Source of the DNA: Bradyrhizobium barranii subsp. apii
Lineage (GTDB): Bacteria; Pseudomonadota; Alphaproteobacteria; Rhizobiales; Xanthobacteraceae
Assembly (NCBI RefSeq): GCF_011516635.5
Contig: NZ_CP096255.1
Location: forward strand, 7,810,501-7,874,500
DNA: 64,000 nucleotides
Direction of reading: 5' to 3'
The notes under the pieces are model-generated. The model was not told the DNA's origin. It searched no databases and saw only the letters and a list, made by a program, of their open reading frames with translations. Position 1 is the stretch's first letter. Every line of letters begins with the position of its first letter. This document shows positions 16,183 to 24,783 of this stretch, one piece after another. The translations under genes were made by a program, and so were the position numbers.

Positions 16183-17745
16183 TCACGCCGGCTTCAGCGC
16201 GGCCAGCGCGTTTTCCAGCAGCGAGCGGACGCGTGCTGCATCGCCTGACTTCACCATGGCGGGGTCGAGATACAGCTCGAGGCCGGGCGCGCGCTCGGTG
16301 ATGACACCGCTCTTCTCCGCCGCCGCGTCGTTGAGCGCGTCGACCGAATAGGGAATGATTTCGCGGCTGATGCCCTTCATCGTGATCGCGGGCAGCGCGT
16401 GGGCGCGGACGATGTCGCTGACCAGCGCAAAGGTCTCGTAGCTCAGCACGATGCCGCCGGGCTCGGCGATCGATTGCAGGCGCGCGGCGAGGTTCGCTTC
16501 GGCGCCGATGATCGTATAATCCATGCGGTCGCTGCTGCCGAAATTGCCGACATTGCAATAGCCGGAATTGATGCCCATCCGCGAGCGGAACGGCTGCTCG
16601 ATCCCGGAGGCGCGCCACTTCGCATTGAGCTCGGCAAGACGCTGCTGCATCCGCCTGGCCATCTGGAGGCAGGCCTCAGCGTCCGCACGGTCGCCCCTGG
16701 TCTCGGGGTCGCCGAAGAAGATCAGCATGGCATCGCCGATGAACTTGTCGATGGTGCCGCCATATTCATGGGCGATCGCCGACATCTCGGTGAAATATTC
16801 GTTGAGGAGCTGGGTCAGCAGCTCCGGCTGCAGCCGCTCGGCTGTCGCCGTGAAGTTCTGGATGTCGGAGAAGAAGATCGTCAGCTTCTTGCGCTCGGTG
16901 TGGATGGTGACGTCCTTCTGGCCGCTGAAGATGCTCTTGTAGACCTGCGGCGGGATGTAGCGCGAGATCTTCATCGACAACGAAGCCAGGAAGTCGTTGG
17001 CGGATTCGAGCTCCTTGTTCATGCCCTTGATGCGGCCGGCCTGGCGGCGCTGGAGCGAGAGGAACGACAGGCCGCAGCCGGCGGCGATCAGGAAATAGGC
17101 CAGCAGGAACTTGAACGAGAAGATGTTGGCGGCGATCGGCTGCGCAATGATCACCTCCTGGATACCTCTGATGTCGCCGACCTTCCAGTCCTTCTTCGGG
17201 CTCTCGGGGTGGCTGTTGTGGCAGCTGACGCAGGCCGGGCCCATCGTGACGGGCGCGACCAGGCGAACCTTGTCGGAGAACAGCGAGGTCTCGGTCTCGA
17301 CGATCTTCTGCTCGGGATCCCTCCGAAGCGCGTCGAGCGCGTCCTTCTCGAACTTGTCGAGCTGGTGCGCGGCGCGGTTCTGGAACGGGAAATCCGAGAC
17401 GAAGCGGTAGGTGATGTTCTCCTGCTGCGCGCCGATCACCCGTCCGAGCTCCAGCGACAGCGTCGCCGGGATCGGGATCGCACCGGGGACGGATTCGTAA
17501 TTGTGCACGACCCTGGTGGTGCCATTCGGATTGGCCAGGATGCGGCCGACGACGTTGGACGCATAGTAGCTGCGCACGCTCGTGATCACCGAGTTGAGGT
17601 CGGCGGCCTGCCGGCGCAGCGCGGTCTTGCTGAGGTCGGTCAGGTCCAGCCACACCGCGACCGGCAAAGCGAGCAGGAGCAAGGCGATCACGGCCCCCGT
17701 GAGGATGCCGCTCTTGCGCTGTTCTTCGGAGATCTCTTGTTTCAC
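16183..17745 (-). CDS. Class III adenylate/guanylate cyclase with DUF3365 haem-type sensor domain
   Basis: 520 residues from a GTG at 17745 preceded by GGAGCCACAGG; an ATG at 17847 is the alternative. Layout: membrane helix (about 12-32); periplasmic DUF3365-like domain with a c-type haem motif CVSCH followed by NSHPESPKKDW; second membrane helix (about 200-220); cytoplasmic class III cyclase domain with metal-binding Asp in TIFFSDIQNFT and FIGDAMLIFFG, and YTIIGAEANLAARLQ. It should make cAMP (or cGMP) in response to redox state or a small ligand at the haem. Transcribed alone, divergent from the enolase-superfamily gene. Confidence 0.87.
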   Translation of the reverse strand: MKQEISEEQRKSGILTGAVIALLLLALPVAVWLDLTDLSKTALRRQAADLNSVITSVRSYYASNVVGRILANPNGTTRVVHNYESVPGAIPIPATLSLELGRVIGAQQENITYRFVSDFPFQNRAAHQLDKFEKDALDALRRDPEQKIVETETSLFSDKVRLVAPVTMGPACVSCHNSHPESPKKDWKVGDIRGIQEVIIAQPIAANIFSFKFLLAYFLIAAGCGLSFLSLQRRQAGRIKGMNKELESANDFLASLSMKISRYIPPQVYKSIFSGQKDVTIHTERKKLTIFFSDIQNFTATAERLQPELLTQLLNEYFTEMSAIAHEYGGTIDKFIGDAMLIFFGDPETRGDRADAEACLQMARRMQQRLAELNAKWRASGIEQPFRSRMGINSGYCNVGNFGSSDRMDYTIIGAEANLAARLQSIAEPGGIVLSYETFALVSDIVRAHALPAITMKGISREIIPYSVDALNDAAAEKSGVITERAPGLELYLDPAMVKSGDAARVRSLLENALAALKPA

Positions 17746-17940
17746 CCTGTGGCTCCGTCGTGTGCGATCTTGTCGCAAATCCCGGGAATTCGCGGCAAGA
17801 GCTTGCGGCGGCACAGAGCCCGCAAATGCGAGGCCGCGCAACCCCATTTCATGGTGGGTCGCAGCAAATGGCTTTTCGTTTCATGGCGAATGTTTAAGAT
17901 CGGTATTAACCTGCATTCACTCCGCCGGGAGATCCTCCAT

Positions 17941-19029
17941 ATGACCGAGACTATCCGCATCAGGCGCTTCAATGCGCGCCCCGTGATCGTGCCGATGAAT
18001 TTGCCGCTCAAGACCTCGACCGGCGCGGTCGCAAAGGCGCCGCTGGTGCTGATCGACTGCGAGACCGACCAGGGCGCGGTGGGGCATGCCTATCTGTTCT
18101 CGATCACGCCGTCGGCCTTGAAGCCGCTGACGGCGATGGTCACGGAAATGTCGGAGCTTGTCGCCGGCGACGAGCTGCTGCCGTTCGAGATCGAGCGCAA
18201 GCTGACCCAGCGCTTCACTCTGCTCGGCCTCGCCGGCCTGCAGCGGCTGGCGCAATCCGGCATCGACATGGCGGCATGGGACGCGCTGGCGCGTAGCAAA
18301 GGCTTGCCGCTGGCGCGCCTGCTCGGCGGTGCGCCGAAGCCGGTCAGGGCCTACAATTCGATGGGGCTCGGCATCATGCCGGCGGCCGCCGCGGTGGACG
18401 AAGCCCACAAGCTGCTGGCCGAAGGTTTTCACGCCGCAAAGATCCGCGTCGGCCGGCCCGATGCGCGGGAGGATCTCGCCGTGGTGCGCGCGGTGCGCAA
18501 GGCCGTCGGCGATCAGGTCACGCTGATGTGCGACTACAACCAGGCGCTGACGGTGACCGAGGCCATCCGCCGCGGCGAGATGCTCGACGACGAGGGGCTG
18601 ACCTGGATCGAGGAGCCGATCCGCCACGACGATTACGCTGGTAACGCGCGCATTGCGGATGCGCTCCGCACGCCGGTCCAGATCGGCGAGAATTTTGACA
18701 GCGCCTTCTCGATGCAATCAGCGCTGTCCGCGGAGGCCTGCGACTACGTGATGCCCGACGTGCAGCGCATCGGCGGCGTCACCGGGTGGCTCCGCGCCGC
18801 CGCGCTCGCACATGCCGCCGGCATCGAGATGTCGACGCACCTGTTCTCGGAGGTCAGCGCGCACCTGCTCTGCGTGACGCCGACCGCGCATTGGCTCGAA
18901 TATGTCGACTGGGCCGACGCGGTGCTGGCGACACGGCTGAAGATCAAGGACGGCTTTGCCCTGCCGGGCGAGGAGCCGGGCAACGGGATCGCGTGGGACG
19001 AGGCGGCGGTGAAGAAATATCTCGTCTGA
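17941..19029 (+). CDS. Mandelate racemase / muconate lactonizing enzyme family protein
   Basis: 362 residues of the enolase superfamily. An N-terminal capping domain is followed by the barrel with KIRVG (catalytic Lys; the second Lys of KxK is Arg), metal ligands in MCDYNQ, WIEEP and IGENF, and the catalytic His in STHLFSE. This is the mandelate racemase subgroup, which abstracts the alpha proton of carboxylates such as sugar acids or aromatic hydroxy acids. Exact substrate unknown. The first ATG after the purine-rich GGGAG (17928-17932) is used. The convergent Rid gene begins 12 bp after its stop. Confidence 0.88.
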   Translation: MTETIRIRRFNARPVIVPMNLPLKTSTGAVAKAPLVLIDCETDQGAVGHAYLFSITPSALKPLTAMVTEMSELVAGDELLPFEIERKLTQRFTLLGLAGLQRLAQSGIDMAAWDALARSKGLPLARLLGGAPKPVRAYNSMGLGIMPAAAAVDEAHKLLAEGFHAAKIRVGRPDAREDLAVVRAVRKAVGDQVTLMCDYNQALTVTEAIRRGEMLDDEGLTWIEEPIRHDDYAGNARIADALRTPVQIGENFDSAFSMQSALSAEACDYVMPDVQRIGGVTGWLRAAALAHAAGIEMSTHLFSEVSAHLLCVTPTAHWLEYVDWADAVLATRLKIKDGFALPGEEPGNGIAWDEAAVKKYLV

Positions 19030-19041
19030 TAAGACCGCTTC

Positions 19042-19464
19042 TTACGACCGAACAGCGGCAATCATACTCAGCTCGACGGGAGCGCCCCGCGGCAACTCGG
19101 CGACGCCGACAGACGTGCGCGTGTGACGACCGCGATCGCCCAAGCGCTCGATCAGCCGGTCGGAGGCCCCATTCATGACTTGCGACTGCTCGGTAAATCC
19201 AAGCGCTGAAGCAATGTATCCAACGAGCTGCAGGACCTGGACGATCCTGTCCTCTCCGCCTGTTGCGTGGTTGATGGCTGAAATGCAGAGATCGGCGCAG
19301 AGAGCAGCGGCCTCCTGCGCGGCTGCGATATCGACATTTGCGCCGACCTTGCCCGCATACAGCAGATCCTCACCGCGACGCGGCAGCTGACCACTGACAT
19401 ACGCAATTCCACCATGGATGATCACCGGCAGATAGTTGCCGCCGGGCTTGTTCACGCTGTTCAT
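19042..19464 (-). CDS. RidA/YjgF family protein
   Basis: 140 residues. Rid proteins are trimeric deaminases that clear reactive enamine/imine intermediates, or act in specific catabolic steps. Family features: IIHGGIAYVSGQLPR near the N-terminus, a long central helix rich in Ala and Cys, and RTSVGVAELPRGAPVELSMIA at the C-terminus. The Arg of RTSVGV matches the substrate-binding Arg of active Rid proteins. Start at ATG 19464; the frame is open upstream but without homology. Confidence 0.86.
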   Translation of the reverse strand: MNSVNKPGGNYLPVIIHGGIAYVSGQLPRRGEDLLYAGKVGANVDIAAAQEAAALCADLCISAINHATGGEDRIVQVLQLVGYIASALGFTEQSQVMNGASDRLIERLGDRGRHTRTSVGVAELPRGAPVELSMIAAVRS

Positions 19465-19695
19465 CTCGAAAACCTGCCTTCTCGTCACGTCCGGCGAAGC
19501 GACACGTTTCGCCGAACGCCGCAAATTGTATCTCACCAGGCTCGTCGCCGTCATGGATGACCGGACAATGGCAGGCGGCGAGTCACGGATCAAGGCTGCG
19601 AAGCATTTGCATGCCGAAGGCAGTGCGGATCAAGCCCGACAAGGCCTCGCCACCGCACATTGCGCAGCGGCGGCGGGCACGATAACGATGCCCCC

Positions 19696-20163
19696 ATGTC
19701 CACGTGGCGGCCCCACCCTCACATCCGCGTCGTCGCGCTCGGCCTGCACTGGCGGGACGGGCGCCTGCTGGCGGCCGAGGTGCGCGACGATGCGGGGCGG
19801 ATCAAGGGCGTGCGCCCGCTCGGCGGCGAGATCGAGTTCGGCGAGAGCTGGCGGGCGGCACTCATGCGGGAATTTTGCGAAGAGCTCGGCGTGGACATCA
19901 CCATCACGGGCGCGCCGCTGATGATGGAGAACATTTTTGTGCACGAGGGATCGACCGGGCACGAGGTGATGTTCATTGCGGAGGTCGCGCTTCCAGACGG
20001 CGCGTTCAGCGGCCAGGATCGCATCGACTTCCGCGAGGATAACGGCGAAGAGATCGTCGCACGCTGGTTCGATCTTGCGGAGCTCGACGTCGAGGGCGGG
20101 CCGGGCCTTTATCCGAACGGGTTGAAGGATGTGCTGCTCCGACGGAAGCGCCAGTCCGCCTGA
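19696..20163 (+). CDS. NUDIX hydrolase
   Basis: 155 residues. The Nudix box is visible as GGEIEFGE followed by REFCEELG, which binds the metal-pyrophosphate of NDP-X substrates. N-terminal strand HIRVVALGLHWRDGRLLAAE and C-terminal ARWFDLAELD fit the fold. Substrate not predictable. The last 72 bp of this gene recur as a fragment at 21286-21357, part of a local duplication. Confidence 0.88.
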   Translation: MSTWRPHPHIRVVALGLHWRDGRLLAAEVRDDAGRIKGVRPLGGEIEFGESWRAALMREFCEELGVDITITGAPLMMENIFVHEGSTGHEVMFIAEVALPDGAFSGQDRIDFREDNGEEIVARWFDLAELDVEGGPGLYPNGLKDVLLRRKRQSA

Positions 20164-20174
20164 CGGGCGCCTGA

Positions 20175-20426
20175 CTACCAAACCTCCGCACCGGGGATCT
20201 TCTTGCGCACCGCGATGCGCTGGATCCAGATGCAGCGACGGACGGACCTGTTGGAGCGGCCGACGGCGGATATCCCCTCGCCGGCCTGAAGCAGCGGCGC
20301 GATGTTCGCGCGCAGCGCCCGGCAGCGCTGGAGCTCGGCCTGCCAGTCGATCACCGCTGCATCCGCGCATGACGCCATCAGCGCCAGCACAGCCATTGCA
20401 ACACAGGTCGCCCGCATCGTTCGCAT
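20175..20426 (-). CDS. Small exported protein, 83 residues (paralogue A)
   Basis: Signal peptide (MRTMRATCVAMAVLALMASC then ADA), mature part of about 60 residues beginning AVIDWQAELQRCRALR and ending in KKIPGAEVW. Two mature Cys (QRCRAL, VRRCIW) may pair. The ATG is preceded by AAAGGA. A near-identical paralogue lies at 21368-21619. I know no function. It is downstream of a degenerate ATC-hydrolase fragment, in the same order as the intact pair in the other copy. Confidence 0.75.
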   Translation of the reverse strand: MRTMRATCVAMAVLALMASCADAAVIDWQAELQRCRALRANIAPLLQAGEGISAVGRSNRSVRRCIWIQRIAVRKKIPGAEVW

Positions 20427-20431
20427 TCCTT

Positions 20432-20597
20432 TCACTGTGATCCCCCCGCGTCGCGCCGGTAGCGGAAGTCGCAATGGCTCGCGCGCCTTGCATGATGGTC
20501 TGCGCCCGCGTCAGCTTGACGTCGGGGCCGGACCCTTCCGCAGTCGCGAAGTCGGAAGTGCAGACAAAGGAGAAAAGCCGAGCTCCGGCTCGCCCAG
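20432..20597 (-). pseudogene. Remnant of an ATC-hydrolase-like gene (C-terminal end only)
   Basis: Corresponds to the last 55 or so codons of the intact gene at 21625-22110. The conserved end SHCDFRYRRDAGG is still readable in frame, but a 2-bp length difference just upstream (GCTCGCGCG versus GCTGGCG) shifts the frame, and similarity stops at 20597. It is a dead fragment left by the duplication. The rest of 20598-20761 shows nothing recognisable. Confidence 0.8.
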
Positions 20598-20761
20598 CTG
20601 TGGCGGCCCCAACAAGGCTGAGCCAACGCAGACGTGATTCAGCGGTTACCGCGGGTCGCCAGATCCTGAAGAGCCGACGGCGCAGTCAGTGATATTATCC
20701 CCATCATACCACATTCTGCGCGGGCTTCCCTAAGAACCAGCCAACGTCAAGGAGAACTCGA

Positions 20762-21241
20762 GTGCCGTTGTGGAAAGTCTATCACCCCGTCGGGGCCTAC
20801 TCGGCTCATGACAAGAAGGAATTCGCAGAGAAGGTCACCGCAATGTACGCGAGGATTCCCATCCCGAAATTCTACGCCGTGATGATCTTCGAGGAAGTCG
20901 CCGCAGGTTCGGTCTATGTCGGCGGAGCTTCGCACGAGAAATTCGTCCGCTTCAAGATCGACCACATGGCGAGGACGATGCCCGGCCCCGTCATCAGGGA
21001 ATGGTGGGTGAAAGCAGTCGACAAGTTGATCGCGCCCTACGTCAAGGACCGGGGATACGACTGGGAGGTCACCATCGACGAGCTACCGGCCGACCTTTGG
21101 TCGATTCAGGGGCAAATTCCGCCGCCATTCGAATCCCACGCCGAAAAAAGATGGGTCAAGGAGAACCGGCCGAGTTCGTATGACCTCCAGGAAAAGCTGC
21201 CGGTCGGAGCCCTGTTCAAGCCGGGCGTGTCCGCCGGCTGA
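20762..21241 (+). CDS. Tautomerase-superfamily protein, cis-CaaD-like
   Basis: 159 residues starting at a GTG; AAGGAGAAC lies just upstream. After removal of Met the protein begins with Pro (MPLWKVYHP), the catalytic N-terminal proline of 4-oxalocrotonate tautomerases and cis-3-chloroacrylic acid dehalogenase relatives. The GTG start is supported because it places Pro at position 1. Further family-like features are AHDKKEFAEKVTAMYARI, then PKFYAVMIFEE and YVGG. The substrate in this organism is unknown. It lies between the two copies of the local duplication on the opposite strand to the small secreted genes. Confidence 0.82.
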   Translation: MPLWKVYHPVGAYSAHDKKEFAEKVTAMYARIPIPKFYAVMIFEEVAAGSVYVGGASHEKFVRFKIDHMARTMPGPVIREWWVKAVDKLIAPYVKDRGYDWEVTIDELPADLWSIQGQIPPPFESHAEKRWVKENRPSSYDLQEKLPVGALFKPGVSAG

Positions 21242-21285
21242 GGCGACGCCCGCAGGACTGTCGATCGACGCAAGACGCCGCTCCG

Positions 21286-21357
21286 CAGGGCGGACCGAGC
21301 CTCTATCCGACAGGACTGAAGGACCTGCTGCTCCGGCAGAAGAGCCAGTCCACCTGA
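21286..21357 (+). pseudogene. Nudix hydrolase 3' fragment
   Basis: About 24 codons that match the end of the Nudix gene at 20092-20163, including the TGA stop and the following GACGGGCGCCTG. No upstream Nudix coding sequence is present; the tautomerase gene ends 45 bp before it. Confidence 0.8.
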
Positions 21358-21367
21358 CGGGCGCCTG

Positions 21368-21619
21368 CTACCACGCCTCCGCGCCGGGGATTTTCTTGCG
21401 CACCGCCATGCGCTGGATCCAGATGCAGCGACGGACGGATCTGTTGGAGCGGCCGACGGCGGATATTCCCTCGCCGGCCTGAAGCAGCGGCGCCACGTTC
21501 TGCCGCAGCACGCGGCAGCGCTGGAGCTCGGCCTGCCAGTCGATGATCGCCGCATCGGCGCGTGATGCCATCAGCGCCAGCGCAGCCATGGCAAGGCAGC
21601 TTGCCCGCATCATTTGCAT
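21368..21619 (-). CDS. Small exported protein, 83 residues (paralogue B)
   Basis: Signal peptide (MQMMRASCLAMAALALMAS then RADA) and the same mature sequence as the paralogue at 20175-20426 with only a few substitutions (for example VLRQNVAPL for ALRANIAPL). The identical length and conserved C-terminus KKIPGAEAW imply that both copies are under selection or recent. Its start lies 5 bp after the stop of the ATC-hydrolase gene, with the ribosome-binding site AAGGGA inside that short gap, so the two are translated from one message. Confidence 0.78.
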   Translation of the reverse strand: MQMMRASCLAMAALALMASRADAAIIDWQAELQRCRVLRQNVAPLLQAGEGISAVGRSNRSVRRCIWIQRMAVRKKIPGAEAW

Positions 21620-21624
21620 TCCCT

Positions 21625-22110
21625 TCACCGTGATCCCCCGGCATCGCGCCGGTAGCGAAAATCGCAATGGCTGGCGCCTTGCATGATGGTCTGCGTGCGC
21701 GTGAGCCTGACGTCGGGACCAAACCCTTCCGCGGTCGCGAAATCGGCGGTGCAGACCAGAAGGAAGCCGAGCTCCGGTTCGCCCAGCGCCTTGTAGAACT
21801 CGGCATAGGCGCATCGCGTCACGTCGAACGCGAAGGTGTCAGCCGTCTGCTCGACGATGTCATAGGCGAGCGCGTCGTCGCGGGCATAGGTCTTGAACGC
21901 CGACGAGACGGCCTTGCCGAGATCGGTCTTGTTCTCGGTCTCGTTCTTCGTTTTCCAGAACTCCTCGCCGAAGCCGCGATAGAGATCGCCGAGCGCCTTA
22001 CGCACCAGCGCGTTGGCGCGCGCCTCGCCGAGCTCGGCCTGCAATGCCTTGACCAGCGGCACCAGCACCTGCGCCTGGATTTTTGCTTGCTCGATGACGG
22101 AAACACTCAT
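21625..22110 (-). CDS. L-2-amino-thiazoline-4-carboxylic acid hydrolase family protein
   Basis: 161 residues. The C-terminal pattern GASHCDFRYRRDA is characteristic of the ATC-hydrolase family, together with the central RCAYAEFYKALGEPELG and LVCTADFATAEGFGP. The founding member hydrolyses 2-amino-thiazoline-4-carboxylate to S/N-carbamoyl-cysteine, but most homologues are of unknown substrate. The ATG at 22110 follows GCGAGG. A truncated, frameshifted copy of its 3' end remains at 20432-20597. It is followed at once by a small exported protein gene. Confidence 0.8.
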   Translation of the reverse strand: MSVSVIEQAKIQAQVLVPLVKALQAELGEARANALVRKALGDLYRGFGEEFWKTKNETENKTDLGKAVSSAFKTYARDDALAYDIVEQTADTFAFDVTRCAYAEFYKALGEPELGFLLVCTADFATAEGFGPDVRLTRTQTIMQGASHCDFRYRRDAGGSR

Positions 22111-22582
22111 GGGCAGCCTCGCTCGTTTCTCGTTGCTGCGACTCTTTGGCCTTGTGACCTGGACCACATTTGCGACCATCTTAAGGTTGTATGATAGTCC
22201 AGCATAACCGAAGCCGGCCAGGCGCCCGACATCCATTTTGATGATCTCATTTTCGAGCACGGAGAAGGAAGCAATGCTTCGCTCAGTTCGCAGGGCTCGG
22301 CTATTTCCCGACCGCACATTTGCCCGAACCGCAAGTTGAAAATCACGATCGATTCACGCAGATCCGTTCAGTATCCGGCCCGGCCGACAACGTAGGGCCG
22401 ATCGATGTTCGTAGTCGGCACGCGCGCATGAGCGCGTGTGAACGATGTTGTCATGCCCGGCATCGGGCGGATCACGAGACGCGATCGGGATCACGAGGCG
22501 CAGTAGCGCAGGACTCACCTGCCCGGACAGCCGGCCCGGGGAAATGCCGGCATCGACAGTTGCAGCATCGCGAGGAATCACC
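22111..22582. other. Intergenic region, no gene seen
   Basis: 472 bp between divergent genes. The minus-strand frame of the ATC-hydrolase gene stays open to about 22317 but shows no family similarity. I see no convincing promoter or RNA. A GAGGAA ribosome-binding site for the next gene lies at 22571-22576. Confidence 0.45.
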
Positions 22583-23881
22583 ATGGACGAGCCCAAACCA
22601 CTCACCAGTGCATTCACCAAGACCGCGAATTTCTCCATCCACGAGGTCGACGAGGTGTTCAGGGACGCTGCGCTGCCCGCCGCGGGAGCCGCCGCCCGAG
22701 CTGCGCATCCGCCGGTCACCTTGCCGCCCATCCTCGGTCCGCTGTCGGCCTTCACGGGCACCTTCACCGGACAGGGGTTCAACACGATCTTCCGGCCCGA
22801 CAGCAAGATCACGCCGACGCCGATGCCGGGGCCGATCAGCACCACCGACCCCGACGACAACGTGCTGGAGCTGAATCTCACCGACGAGACGATGTCGTTC
22901 TCGAACAATCTCGGCTCGATTCCCAATCGCGGCTCGCTGCAGCAGGCGGATGCATTCCTCAACGGCGTGCCGTACCTCCAGACCATCAACGACATCACCA
23001 CGGGAACGCCCGTGGGCATTCACTTCGAACCCGGCATCTGGCTGGCGGTGCCGGCCACCACCATTCCGCACGAGCCGTTCACCGTTGCGCGCATGGCGTC
23101 GATCCCGCACGGCACGACGATCGTCGCGCAAGGCACCGCGCTGCCTCCGGTCGCCGGTAAGCCAACCATCGCGGCCATCGACATCACACCGTTCATCGGC
23201 GGCAATCCGGGCAACAAGATCACATTCCAGAACCAGACCGCGACCAACAAGACGACTCGCAGGCTACCTCAGGATCTGACCGCACTGATGGCTTCCGGCA
23301 AGCTCACCCAGGCGATGATCACCGACCCGAACACGGTGCTGCGCAATCAGATCGCGCATCAGACCATCACGCAGACCATCGTCATCGAGACATCCACGAA
23401 GCCCGGCACGCCGCTGTCCGGCGGCCCCTTGCCGGCCATCCCCTCGCCCGGCCCGCATCCGCAGGCGCCGAGCTTTGCCGGCGGCGCCGCGAACATCGCG
23501 TTCCTTCAGGGCTTGCCCGTTCCGACGCCGGGCGGCAATGGCTCGAACGCCAACGCCTTCCAGATGGACGCAGTGTTCTGGATCGAGACGGTGGTTTACG
23601 ACATCGATGTGCCGGCCCTGCCGCCGGGAACGCCGCCGGTGATCCTGCAACCGCGCCAGAGGAGCAACGTGCCGCTGGTTCCGAGCTTCGTCGCCGCGAT
23701 CCCGTTCGTGCCCAACAAGGGATTCAAGGGCGGCCACGTCAGGGTGGCGACGACGCAGATCCAGTATTCACAGAAGGTCATGCTGGATTTCGCCGGGCTG
23801 ACCTGGCCGCACGTCTCGGTCGCATCGCTCGTGCCGGCAGCACCCGTGCCGATCCCGGATCATCTGTTGCCGCTGACGTGA
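22583..23881 (+). CDS. Uncharacterised protein, 432 residues
   Basis: Starts at ATG 22583 behind GAGGAATCACC. No signal peptide or membrane helix. The sequence is rich in Pro, Thr and Ile with short motifs FTGTFTGQGFNTIFRP, LELNLTDETMSF, IPNRGSLQQADAFLNG and HFEPGIWLAVPATT, which suggests a beta-rich, probably barrel-like fold, followed by a long beta-rich C-terminal half. It reminds me of uncharacterised proteins sometimes labelled haem-binding, but I cannot support that label from motifs. It is free-standing, with large gaps upstream. Confidence 0.75.
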   Translation: MDEPKPLTSAFTKTANFSIHEVDEVFRDAALPAAGAAARAAHPPVTLPPILGPLSAFTGTFTGQGFNTIFRPDSKITPTPMPGPISTTDPDDNVLELNLTDETMSFSNNLGSIPNRGSLQQADAFLNGVPYLQTINDITTGTPVGIHFEPGIWLAVPATTIPHEPFTVARMASIPHGTTIVAQGTALPPVAGKPTIAAIDITPFIGGNPGNKITFQNQTATNKTTRRLPQDLTALMASGKLTQAMITDPNTVLRNQIAHQTITQTIVIETSTKPGTPLSGGPLPAIPSPGPHPQAPSFAGGAANIAFLQGLPVPTPGGNGSNANAFQMDAVFWIETVVYDIDVPALPPGTPPVILQPRQRSNVPLVPSFVAAIPFVPNKGFKGGHVRVATTQIQYSQKVMLDFAGLTWPHVSVASLVPAAPVPIPDHLLPLT

Positions 23882-24040
23882 GGCGGATGGCGGTGTGACG
23901 ACGATGCGCCACGTCCGCGGCATCGGACGTGGCGTGAACCAACGCATCCGTGATGCGACGGTGACCGCCGCTCGCGCGATCCTGAAAGGCCGGCGCGGCG
24001 ATCAATGGTATGATCATTGTCATCCAAAAGAGAGGCGATC

Positions 24041-24565
24041 ATGCCCCCTTCCAAGATGTCCCGCGGCTCCATCAGGCTACGACGATTTGCACGGCGCGGT
24101 CATGTTGCGGCAATTGCTGCAGCGTTGTTTCTCGCGGCGACCGCCTGCTCGGCCGGGCCGGCGCTTGCCGCGGCAGATGATGCGCAGGCGCGAACCATCT
24201 TCGAAAAGTTCATTGCCGCGCAGAATGCGCACAACGCGGACGATGTGAAGGCCATGCTGTGGAATTCGCCCGGCACGCTGTTGTTTGCGAGAGGCATCGA
24301 AACCAGAGGCCGTGATGCGGTCGCGGACCGCTTCAAGGGCTACTACGAGGGCACCTGGCACCTCGAACCCGATATGTCGAAATTCCACGTCGCCGTGATC
24401 TCGAACGAGGTCATGCAGGTCCTCGTTCCCATCGTCTTCACGCGTGGCCTTCCCGGCAAGCCACCCCAACAGAATACGTTTCTGATCAGCCAGACCTACG
24501 TGCGGGATGCGAACGGTTGGTCCGTCGCCTCCGTCCTGCCGGTCGCGAACACGGAACTGAAATAG
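24041..24565 (+). CDS. Exported NTF2/SnoaL-like protein (DUF4440-type)
   Basis: 174 residues. The N-terminus is basic then hydrophobic (HVAAIAAALFLAATACSAG), a signal peptide with a weak lipobox at ATAC. The mature part has the cone-shaped NTF2-like pattern: ARTIFEKFIAAQNAHNADDVKAML, then GTLLFARGIETRGRDAV and WSVASVLPV. Such domains bind small ligands or are enzymatic; role unknown here. AGAGGCGATC precedes the ATG. Confidence 0.75.
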   Translation: MPPSKMSRGSIRLRRFARRGHVAAIAAALFLAATACSAGPALAAADDAQARTIFEKFIAAQNAHNADDVKAMLWNSPGTLLFARGIETRGRDAVADRFKGYYEGTWHLEPDMSKFHVAVISNEVMQVLVPIVFTRGLPGKPPQQNTFLISQTYVRDANGWSVASVLPVANTELK

Positions 24566-24579
24566 CGGCGATCCAGAAT

Positions 24580-24664
24580 CGTAGCCCGGATGGAGCGCAG
24601 CGTAATCCGGGACAACGTCGGAGAGGATACACCCCGGATTGCGTTTCGCTCCATCCGGGCTACA
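24580..24664. repeat. Inverted-repeat element, family F
   Basis: Left arm CGTAGCCCGGATGGAGCG and right arm CGCTCCATCCGGGCTAC frame about 85 bp, with a second inner pair (TAATCCGGG / CCCCGGATT). It could form a long hairpin after the NTF2-like gene. No coding content. Confidence 0.75.
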
Positions 24665-24783
24665 CGCACGCTTCGCAATGGCAGGTTGTTTGGGCTTGCC
24701 TGGCCGAAGCTCGCGGCGGGCAGCCCGCCTGCGCCCTTTGGGCTTCGGCGTGGCATCCTTCTCTCGCTATCGCGAGCGGAGGA

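Larger units (their letters stand above)
20092..20597. repeat. Local duplication, copy 1
   Basis: About 506 bp matching 21286-21786 over its full length with few differences. It covers the 3' end of the Nudix gene, one complete small secreted-protein gene and the 3' part of an ATC-hydrolase gene. Confidence 0.9.
21286..21786. repeat. Local duplication, copy 2
   Basis: About 501 bp, same orientation as 20092-20597. It begins inside a Nudix 3' fragment, contains a complete small exported protein gene, and runs into an intact ATC-hydrolase gene. Confidence 0.9.
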
